Shown here: one piece after another, positions 15,280 through 19,653 of the stretch
Layout: the number at the start of each line of letters is the position of its first letter
How positions within the stretch are numbered: the stretch's first letter is position 1
Origin: DASVSE01 sp036399715
Lineage (GTDB): Bacteria; Bacteroidota; Rhodothermia; Rhodothermales; Rubricoccaceae
Length of the DNA: 20,532 bases
NCBI GenBank assembly: GCA_036399715.1
Contig: DASWMO010000250.1
Span: forward strand, 1 to 20,532
Direction of reading: 5' to 3'
Made by a program: the position numbers and the translations under genes
Notes under the pieces: model-generated
Seen by the model: the letters and a program-made list of their open reading frames with translations, nothing else
Told to the model about the DNA's origin: nothing
The model's database searches: none

Positions 15280-15621
15280 CTATCGCGCTCGTCGCGCCGG
15301 ATATCGGGCCTCCATCGGTAGTCCCTCGGCCGAGACGCGTGCCTCCCACTTGTCGAAGGCGGCTGGGGTAATTCGCCACGCGTTCGAGTTTGGCGCCTGA
15401 AACATCGGGAGTACCCCGGAGCGGCGGAGCTGGTTGACCTTGTGCTCGCTGAACCGTATCCGCTTGGCAACGTCGGCGACCGTGAGCCACTCGCGCTCTT
15501 GCATCCGACCGGCGTAGGCCTCTGCCCGAACAACCTCGCCGAGCGCGGTGAGAAGGGCGCGCGCAGCGTCGGGTCGGAGCCCGAGCTCGATCAAGACTGT
15601 GTGGGCGGAGGATTCGAGCAT
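15280..15621 (-). CDS. Excisionase/AlpA-like winged-helix protein, second of three (113 aa)
   Basis: WLTVADVAKRIRFSEHKVNQL begins the C-terminal HTH_17-like domain at about 45, followed by RRSGVLPMFQ and a wing ending in AAFDKWEARV. The N-terminal 40 residues are helical and leucine-rich (LIELGLRPDAARALLTALG). It has the same order, N-terminal helix then winged helix, as its two neighbours. The ATG at 15621 is preferred over the two in-frame TTG codons just upstream. Spacing to the neighbouring genes is about 45 bases each side, so it is probably co-transcribed with them. Role in integration, excision or regulation is inferred from class only. Confidence 0.72.
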   Translation of the reverse strand: MLESSAHTVLIELGLRPDAARALLTALGEVVRAEAYAGRMQEREWLTVADVAKRIRFSEHKVNQLRRSGVLPMFQAPNSNAWRITPAAFDKWEARVSAEGLPMEARYPARRAR

Positions 15622-15663
15622 CAACAAGGCGACGATCTAGGAAGGGGGCAACGTAGGCCGCCG

Positions 15664-16011
15664 TCACCGGGGACGAACCAGCCACTCCTCTAAATCAGCC
15701 CGGCGGATGTGATAGCCACGGCCCCGACGCACACCGGGGAGCCCTTCAGAGATCCACTTGAGCACGGTCCCACCTTGAACGCCCGCGAAAGCACCGGCCT
15801 CTTTCGTGGAGAGGATCTTCTTGAGCGCGGGCGCATCGAGACGGGCGGCGAGGTCGCGCAGGATCTGGTCGCGCTCGTCGGCGGCGCGGTGATACCCGCG
15901 GACAGTAGCGGCCTCAAGGCGGGCTTCGAGGTCCTCGACGGTGAGGGTGACGACCTCGACGCGGATTGGGGGAGGGGGGGACGGCGGGGGCCGGTAGTCT
16001 CTGCGGGGCAT
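15664..16011 (-). CDS. Excisionase/AlpA-like winged-helix protein, first of three (115 aa)
   Basis: After a proline-rich start (RPPPSPPPPIRVEV), a helical region covers about 25-65 (LEARLEAATVRGYHRAADERDQ), and the C-terminal winged helix covers about 68-112: STKEAGAFAGVQ, VLKWISEGLPGVRRGRGYHIRR, ADLEEWL. The GRGYHIRRADLEEWL wing is the most consensus-like of the three. The ATG at 16011 is chosen; the frame stays open to 16218 but that section is low-complexity and overlaps the hairpin at 16038-16086 and part of the upstream gene. It is the fifth gene of the minus-strand cluster. Confidence 0.75.
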   Translation of the reverse strand: MPRRDYRPPPSPPPPIRVEVVTLTVEDLEARLEAATVRGYHRAADERDQILRDLAARLDAPALKKILSTKEAGAFAGVQGGTVLKWISEGLPGVRRGRGYHIRRADLEEWLVRPR

Positions 16012-16037
16012 TGGAGTGGGAGCGGCGGAGGTGGTTG

Positions 16038-16086
16038 AATGAACGTCGCCCGCCCCGACCGAAGCCAGAGCGGGCGCGTGTTCATT
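16038..16086. other. Two-tier hairpin upstream of the gene starting at 16011
   Basis: AATGAAC (16038-16044) pairs with GTTCATT (16080-16086), and inside it CGCCCGC (16047-16053) pairs with GCGGGCG (16070-16076), leaving a 16-base loop. It lies 26 bases upstream of the gene at 16011 and downstream of the gene ending at 16104. Confidence 0.6.
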
Positions 16087-16103
16087 GATAGGGGACGTGT
16101 CCC

Positions 16104-16616
16104 TCAGTTGAGCAGCAGGCCCGCCCCGTTCTCTGCCCGCGCCACCTTCACGATCTTCTCGACGGCATCCGTGAATACGTGAGGCTCGTACTTCGCCCGC
16201 CGGCCGGGCTTCGGCCAAGGCAACCGGCGGTGCTTGTGCTCAATCCTGACGAAGACCTTTTCCTTGGCCGGTTCGCCCCGCTTCATGAACTCCAGCCCAC
16301 GGAAGGAGAGGTTTCGCAGGAGCGTCCCGAACTGCGGCGTTCCAGTCACAGCGAGGTACAACTCCCATGCGCGGTCCTCCCGAGCATAGCGGGACGCGCC
16401 GGGGTCCATCGAAATCACAGCCAGCGAGAGCGCGGAGCGGAGCAGCTTTGTGTTGGGGTCATCCTCGGGCAAGAGGGCCTGGATTGCTTTGATGCATTCG
16501 TCTGTGGTCTTGTCGGCCATGTTGAACCGAGGGATGTACCCCGGCGCGTATTCCATCGGGACCGCAACCCATTCGGGCTTTTTCCCGTTGGTCTGATCGT
16601 TCTGATTCTGTCCCAT
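16104..16616 (-). CDS. Hypothetical basic protein of the minus-strand cluster (170 aa)
   Basis: No family is recognised. The N-terminal 25 residues are polar and Asn/Gln/Lys-rich (MGQNQNDQTNGKKPEW). A helical centre follows, with an acidic turn ALLPEDDPNTK and a leucine-rich helix, then LYLAVTGTPQFGTLLRNLSFRG. The C-terminus is strongly basic (KHRRLPWPKPGRRAKY) before a final helix. This mixture suggests nucleic-acid binding, but that is inference. The ATG at 16616 is chosen; the frame is open further upstream by 17 codons that lie in the hairpin region. A small dyad GGGAC/GTCCC (16093-16104) overlaps its stop codon. Confidence 0.7.
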   Translation of the reverse strand: MGQNQNDQTNGKKPEWVAVPMEYAPGYIPRFNMADKTTDECIKAIQALLPEDDPNTKLLRSALSLAVISMDPGASRYAREDRAWELYLAVTGTPQFGTLLRNLSFRGLEFMKRGEPAKEKVFVRIEHKHRRLPWPKPGRRAKYEPHVFTDAVEKIVKVARAENGAGLLLN

Positions 16617-16644
16617 TATCGGTGGGTTCTGAGAGTTGGAGTGA

Positions 16645-16679
16645 GCCGCCCGCTGCGTCTTGACCACGCAGCGGGCGGC
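16645..16679. terminator. 14-bp perfect hairpin between cluster genes
   Basis: GCCGCCCGCTGCGT (16645-16658) and its exact complement (16666-16679) are separated by a 7-base loop. On the minus strand it lies 6 bases after the stop of the gene at 16686 and 28 bases before the start of the gene at 16616. No T-run follows on the minus strand, so it may be a processing site or attenuator and not a classical terminator. Confidence 0.6.
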
Positions 16680-16685
16680 GTGCGT

Positions 16686-17033
16686 TCACGCGCCGACGCG
16701 CGGAGCGGTGAGAGCGTCGACCGGCCGGGCCACCGTCACGACGACGTACCCGGCGGCCTTCATGCACTGTGCGATCCGGGCCTTTTCCTCGTAGCGCCGG
16801 AGCGCCTTCAGTTCGTCCGAGAGCGCGTCGATGGCCGGGGAGTACTCCCACGTCCGGCGGGTGCGGACAGCGAGCGTGAAGCCGAGCGCGTCGGCCGTCG
16901 CGCCGTCCTCGTCGAGCAGCGCGGAGTAGATCGCTGGCTCCAGCGCCGCGATTTCGGCGTCGAGCGCGCGGCGGTCGGCCTTGAGTTGGAGGTACCGGGT
17001 GAGGTCGGCGGGGTTGTCGAGCGAGCGGAGCAT
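16686..17033 (-). CDS. Hypothetical coiled-coil protein, phage/ICE-like (115 aa)
   Basis: The N-terminal 40 residues form a charged helix (LKADRRALDAEIAALEPAI), followed by FTLAVRTRRTWEYSPAIDALSDELKALRRYEEKARIAQ and a short C-terminal strand YVVVTVARPV. I recall small phage and integrative-element proteins with the same order: coiled coil, basic T-(R/K)-x-T-(W/Y)-x-Y-S strand, second helix, terminal strand. No function is established. The ATG at 17033 sits behind the leader CCCCGACC. It is the third gene of the minus-strand cluster. Confidence 0.7.
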   Translation of the reverse strand: MLRSLDNPADLTRYLQLKADRRALDAEIAALEPAIYSALLDEDGATADALGFTLAVRTRRTWEYSPAIDALSDELKALRRYEEKARIAQCMKAAGYVVVTVARPVDALTAPRVGA

Positions 17034-17048
17034 GGTCGGGGAGAGGGT

Positions 17049-17075
17049 GCCCGGCCGGTGAAGTCCCGGCCGGGC
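17049..17075. terminator. 9-bp perfect hairpin between cluster genes
   Basis: GCCCGGCCG (17049-17057) pairs with CGGCCGGGC (17067-17075) over a 9-base loop. It lies 9 bases after the stop of the gene at 17085 and 15 bases before the start of the gene at 17033 on the minus strand. No T-run follows. Confidence 0.6.
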
Positions 17076-17084
17076 GGTGGGTGG

Positions 17085-17330
17085 TCAGGCGGCGCGGCGG
17101 AGCGGTGCCGGGCGCGGCATCGGCAGGATGCGGGCGGGGAGGCGGCCGAGGAGCCGATCGATCCGGCACGCGACGCACTCGCCGCCGTGGCTCAGGCTGT
17201 CACACGTCTGGCAGGGGATCCGGTCGTCGCCCTCGTCGGCGTCGAGGTAGAGCGGGGTCTCGTCGCCCGTGGGCTCGCCGTGGGGGCAGGCGCCGAAGCC
17301 GTTGCGGGTGCCGACGAAGGAGTCACGCAT
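17085..17330 (-). CDS. Small zinc-ribbon-like hypothetical protein (81 aa)
   Basis: Six potential metal ligands cluster in the first two thirds: C15-x-H17 (ACPHGEP), then PCQTCDSLSHGGECVACR with four cysteines in two C-x2-C pairs. This fits a small zinc ribbon or a treble-clef-like module. The C-terminus is basic (RIDRLLGRLPARIL, RPAPLRRAA). No family is recognised. Such proteins are common in phage and mobile-element gene clusters, where they often bind nucleic acid. The ATG at 17330 follows a CGACC leader. It is the second gene of the minus-strand cluster, flanked on both sides by hairpins. Confidence 0.65.
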   Translation of the reverse strand: MRDSFVGTRNGFGACPHGEPTGDETPLYLDADEGDDRIPCQTCDSLSHGGECVACRIDRLLGRLPARILPMPRPAPLRRAA

Positions 17331-17346
17331 GGTCGTTCCGGGTGGC

Positions 17347-17373
17347 GCGCGGTGCCCGAGGGCGACACCGCGC
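17347..17373. terminator. 8-bp perfect hairpin between cluster genes
   Basis: GCGCGGTG (17347-17354) pairs with CACCGCGC (17366-17373) over an 11-base loop that can add a CCC/GGG step. It lies 14 bases after the stop of the gene at 17388 and 16 bases before the start of the gene at 17330 on the minus strand. Confidence 0.6.
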
Positions 17374-17387
17374 GGCGGGTGCGAGGG

Positions 17388-17627
17388 TCAGGCGTGGTAG
17401 CGGAGCAGTTCGGGCGTGTCGCACGCGAAGAACAGCGCGTCGAAGCGGCTGCACTGCGCGTCGAAGCCGATGCTCGTCTCGATCTCTTCGAGCACGTCGA
17501 GCGTCACGTCGACGGGCGAGCCGTCGGTGCGGGTGACGCGGCCGATGGTGTAGCGGCCGCGCTCGACTTCGGCGGTGACGAGCAGGTCGCCGTAGACGGT
17601 GGAGAGGGTCATCGTGGTCTCGAACAT
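17388..17627 (-). CDS. Small hypothetical protein, first gene of the minus-strand cluster (79 aa)
   Basis: The protein starts MFETTMTLSTVYGDLLVTAEVERG and continues as alternating strands (YTIGRVTRTDG, VDVTLDVL), then a C-terminal helix with CSRFDALFFACDTPELLRY. No family is recognised, and there is no signal peptide. The fold looks like a small alpha/beta protein. Being the first gene downstream of the triple operator (17717-17775), it is the one most directly controlled by the divergent XRE regulator. The ATG at 17627 follows the leader hairpin at 17636-17658 by 8 bases. Confidence 0.65.
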   Translation of the reverse strand: MFETTMTLSTVYGDLLVTAEVERGRYTIGRVTRTDGSPVDVTLDVLEEIETSIGFDAQCSRFDALFFACDTPELLRYHA

Positions 17628-17635
17628 GACGGTGT

Positions 17636-17658
17636 ACCGGGTTGGCCCGTGGGCCGGT
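17636..17658. other. Leader hairpin just before the gene starting at 17627
   Basis: ACCGG (17636-17640) pairs with CCGGT (17654-17658); an alternative inner stem GGCCC (17644-17648) with GGGCC (17651-17655) exists. It lies 8 bases before the ATG, so it could influence translation initiation. Confidence 0.45.
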
Positions 17659-17713
17659 GGAGTGAGTGAGCCGCGGGAGGCGTTGCAGCGCCTTCTGTGC
17701 GACCCGATGGAAT

Positions 17714-17743
17714 GAAAGTAACGCTGAGCGTTGGTCTTGCCAA
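17714..17743 (-). promoter_or_regulatory. Possible Bacteroidota-type promoter for the minus-strand cluster
   Basis: On the minus strand, TTG (17743-17741) is followed after 20 bases by TACTTTC (17720-17714). This is close to the TTG-N19-21-TAnnTTTG pattern of the Bacteroidota primary sigma factor. Both elements lie inside the inverted repeat, so a repressor bound there would block them. By symmetry the plus strand has TTG (17731-17733), 20 bases, TACTAAA (17754-17760), a weaker match that would serve the XRE gene. Confidence 0.45.
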
Positions 17744-17775
17744 CGCTCAGCGTTACTAAATCAACGCTGAGCGGT
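17717..17775. promoter_or_regulatory. Triple palindromic operator between the divergent XRE gene and the minus-strand cluster
   Basis: Three copies of the dyad AACGCTNAGCGTT are present: 17720-17732 (centre G, perfect), 17742-17754 (centre C, perfect) and 17763-17775 (last arm AGCGGT, one mismatch). The centres are 22 and 21 bp apart, about two helical turns, so dimers would sit on one DNA face. The first two copies also form an 18-bp perfect inverted repeat (17717-17734 and 17740-17757) with a 5-base spacer. This is typical for an autoregulating XRE repressor, and the only XRE gene adjacent is the one at 17842. Confidence 0.8.
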
Positions 17776-17841
17776 ATTCTTCACAATCAGAACCGTGTCC
17801 CGTTGCGTTCTTCCATCTCCACGACTCTCACCCCGCCTCCG

Positions 17842-18063
17842 ATGGACTGGACACCCGAAGCGATCACGCGCCTCCGCGCAGACCTACGGCTCAGCCAGAC
17901 CGATCTGGCTCCGCTGCTCGGCTACACGCGCCCCCAGAGCGTCGGCGACCTAGAGAGCGGCAAGCGGAAGCCGAGCGGGGCTGTCTGCATTCTGCTCAGC
18001 CAGCTCGCCGACGGACTCGCGACCTCGGCGACGCAGCCAGAAGGGCCGGGCGGGAGCGCATAG
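17842..18063 (+). CDS. XRE-type helix-turn-helix regulator (73 aa)
   Basis: This is a single HTH domain: ITRLRADLRLSQTDLAPLLGYTRPQSVGDLESGKRKPSGAVCILL, with helix 2 LSQTDLAPLLGY and recognition helix near PQSVGDLESG. It has no ligand-binding or oligomerisation domain beyond the short C-terminal tail. The ATG at 17842 is chosen; an in-frame upstream start at 17731 would lie inside the operator. It is divergent from the seven-gene minus-strand cluster and faces the triple operator, so autoregulation and repression of the cluster are likely. It is most similar within the window to domain 2 of the tandem XRE protein at 13223. Confidence 0.85.
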   Translation: MDWTPEAITRLRADLRLSQTDLAPLLGYTRPQSVGDLESGKRKPSGAVCILLSQLADGLATSATQPEGPGGSA

Positions 18064-18066
18064 AGA

Positions 18067-18096
18067 AGCCCCGCCACCCTGCAAGGCGACGGGGCT
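18067..18096. terminator. Hairpin after the XRE gene; relative of the one at 18806
   Basis: AGCCCCG (18067-18073) pairs with CGGGGCT (18090-18096). The 16-base interior CCACCCTGC-AAGGCGA can pair further (CC with GG) with mismatches. It begins 4 bases after the XRE stop and lies between convergent genes, so it could be a shared terminator. Confidence 0.6.
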
Positions 18097-18143
18097 CCCG
18101 GTACAACCGACCCACCGTTCGAGGGGCAAGACGGCCGGGTCTG

Positions 18144-18512
18144 CTATGCCTGTGCCGATCCGCCGGTTTCGCTCCACGCCGGCACGGGCACGGGACCGGG
18201 GAAGCCGAGACGCCGCGCGCCCTCGGTGTAGAGCATCCACGCGAACGGGTGCGCCGACGCGTCGAGCCCATACGCCTCCCGGAGCACGCCCGCCGCGACG
18301 CTCGCCGCCGTCTCGCCGTCGCTCCAAGCGGGCACGACGAGGAACGCCTCGACGTCGAGCGCGGCCGCGTCGACGGTCTCAGCGGGCCGTAGCGCACGCC
18401 GGCCGTTCGCCTCGCGCACGGCGTCGAGCATGGACTCGCGCGTCTCCGGCGACGCCGTGCTGAGGGGCGTCGCGGTGCCGCAGGATGCTGAGGGAGGGGC
18501 GGGCGTCTTCAT
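18144..18512 (-). CDS. Small hypothetical protein, second gene of a coupled pair (122 aa)
   Basis: No family is recognised. The N-terminal 25 residues are Ser/Thr/Pro-rich (KTPAPPSASCGTATPLST), followed by a helix ESMLDAVREANGRRAL and an acidic stretch ETVDAAALDVEAFLVVPAW. The second half has a helical segment AASVAAGVLREAYGLD and an aromatic stretch HPFAWMLYTEGARRLGF. The ATG at 18512 overlaps the stop of the upstream gene by 4 bases (ATGA), which supports translation from here and not from 18641. No signal peptide. The function is unknown; the hairpins around the pair suggest a cassette-like unit. Confidence 0.65.
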   Translation of the reverse strand: MKTPAPPSASCGTATPLSTASPETRESMLDAVREANGRRALRPAETVDAAALDVEAFLVVPAWSDGETAASVAAGVLREAYGLDASAHPFAWMLYTEGARRLGFPGPVPVPAWSETGGSAQA

Positions 18513-18727
18513 GCCGGAAGGTACGGGGACTGGCCGCCAGACCGGCGCACGAGCGCGGCGTCGTCTGGGGAGTCGAGTTCGCCGGCTCCATCCGAGACGA
18601 TCCGCGCGACAAGCTCGGCCGCGTTGGCCTCGGCCATCCAAGCATCGTGCGCCTCGACGTCCGTAGGTTCGGGGGCGAGGAAGATCTCGGCGAGGACGCG
18701 GCGGGCGTGGGCGGGAGTCCAGTCCAT
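18509..18727 (-). CDS. Small hypothetical protein, first gene of a coupled pair (72 aa)
   Basis: The short helical protein MDWTPAHARRVLAEIFLAPEP continues with a second helix AHDAWMAEANAAELVARIVSDG and a polar C-terminus. The first five residues MDWTP equal the start of the XRE protein at 17842, but the HTH motif does not follow, so common ancestry is not supported beyond that. The ATG at 18727 follows a CCTCCCGCCG leader. Its stop overlaps the next start by 4 bases. A helical pair partner or antitoxin-like role is possible but unsupported. Confidence 0.6.
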   Translation of the reverse strand: MDWTPAHARRVLAEIFLAPEPTDVEAHDAWMAEANAAELVARIVSDGAGELDSPDDAALVRRSGGQSPYLPA

Positions 18728-18805
18728 CGGCGGGAGGCGTGCGCCTCGGCGTGTGCCCTCAGAGACTCGCGAGGCGGGCGGATGTAACCTCGACCGCAAC
18801 AAAGT

Positions 18806-18853
18806 GCCGCCGGCCACCCTGCGGACGAGGCATCCGCAAAGGTGACCGGCGGC
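18806..18853. terminator. Nested hairpin between the lipoprotein gene and the coupled pair; relative of the one at 18067
   Basis: GCCGCCGG (18806-18813) pairs with CCGGCGGC (18846-18853), CACC (18815-18818) with GGTG (18841-18844), and TGCGGA (18820-18825) with TCCGCA (18833-18838) around a 7-base loop. The element shares CCACCCTGC and AAGG-(C/T)-GAC with the hairpin at 18067-18096. It could terminate the lipoprotein transcript from the minus strand. Confidence 0.6.
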
Positions 18854-18878
18854 GGCTGTCCGCGCTAGCGGGGGCGTA

Positions 18879-19247
18879 CTACGCCTCGCATGCGTCGGGT
18901 GTCGGCGACACGATGACCTTAAACGCACCAGGCGGGTTGGGGCCGCCGACGTAGCTCACGGAGACCATCCCGGAGCCATTCGTGCCCCCGGCCTGGATCG
19001 TCACCGAGGACGAGTTCGAACTGACGATGGAGAAGTACGGGCTCGACTCGGACCACGCCGTTGCGACCTCGTCGATGTAGTACGTGCCGATGCAGCCGAA
19101 CCCGAGCGCATCGGGGCCCGAGATGGTCGCGTTGGCCGTCGTGGCGAGGCCGCCGGCCTCGACGGAATCGGTGACAGAGTCACAGCCGGCGAGGACGACG
19201 AGGGCGACGGCGAGGGTGCCGATGGCCCGGAGAAAACGAGTGGTCAT
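18879..19247 (-). CDS. Small secreted lipoprotein (122 aa)
   Basis: Residues 1-21 form a lipoprotein signal peptide with the lipobox LAGC, so C22 would be lipid-modified and the protein anchored in the membrane. The mature part is Ser/Thr/Gly-rich with strand-like segments (ATISGPDALGF, FSIVSSNSSSVTIQAGG, GMVSVSYVGG, AFKVIVSPT), an Ig-like or beta-sandwich character, and two further cysteines (GCIG, DACEA). No family is recognised. The ATG at 19247 follows TCCGGTCCC. The hairpin at 18806-18853 lies 25 bases downstream of its stop. Confidence 0.8.
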   Translation of the reverse strand: MTTRFLRAIGTLAVALVVLAGCDSVTDSVEAGGLATTANATISGPDALGFGCIGTYYIDEVATAWSESSPYFSIVSSNSSSVTIQAGGTNGSGMVSVSYVGGPNPPGAFKVIVSPTPDACEA

Positions 19248-19293
19248 GGGACCGGAGGATGCCGGGAGGCGCCGTCGTCTCCCGTGAGAGAGA

Positions 19294-19310
19294 GCGGATG
19301 TCCCATCCGC
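19294..19310. repeat. Hairpin repeat GCGGATG-TNN-CATCCGC, copy 1
   Basis: A 7-bp perfect stem GCGGATG/CATCCGC has the 3-base loop TCC. The bases after it (GGCCCGCGT) are also found after copy 2, so the repeat unit is longer than the stem. Confidence 0.6.
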
Positions 19311-19568
19311 GAGGGGCCCGCGTGGCTCGGCGTGAGCGCGTCCGCTCGACCAGGTGCCGGCCCGCGTGGGCAGTGCGAAATGTTAAGGCGCCGCGGAGAG
19401 CGACGCGTAATTGGGCGGTTACGATGTCAGAGTGCAACGGCGCCGTGACGGCGCAGCGGCCCAAAGCGGTGCCTTGGGGACGGCGGCCGCGCGAGCTCTC
19501 GATTCTTTTCGCGCCGAGGGTTAGACCGGCGCCCATGTCCGAGTCTTGCTCACCGTGCGGGGCGCTTG

Positions 19569-19585
19569 GCGGATGTCACATCCGC
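19569..19585. repeat. Hairpin repeat GCGGATG-TNN-CATCCGC, copy 2
   Basis: Same stem with loop TCA, 275 bases from copy 1 and in the same orientation. GGCCCGCGT follows in both copies. Confidence 0.6.
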
Positions 19586-19653
19586 ACGGCCCGCGTACAT
19601 CGAGGCGGCGGCCGTCCTTCCGTGGTGGGTTGGGCGGCCGCCGCGTCTACAGG

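Larger units (their letters stand above)
19248..19653. other. Intergenic stretch with two repeat hairpins, no gene
   Basis: No frame in these 406 bases looks like a real protein. The stretch contains two copies of a short hairpin repeat (19294-19310 and 19569-19585) and a small dyad GCGCCG-TGA-CGGCGC (19440-19454). The promoter of the lipoprotein gene should lie here, but no clear element was identified. Confidence 0.6.

Noticed and set aside
14913..17660. Integron-like gene cassette array, because genes alternate with hairpins
   Set aside because: No integron integrase is visible, the hairpins lack the RYYYAAC/GTTRRRY ends of attC sites, and the genes are co-oriented under one likely promoter.
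18509..18727. Second XRE regulator, because it starts MDWTP like the protein at 17842
   Set aside because: No helix-turn-helix motif follows; the five shared residues are too short to indicate homology.
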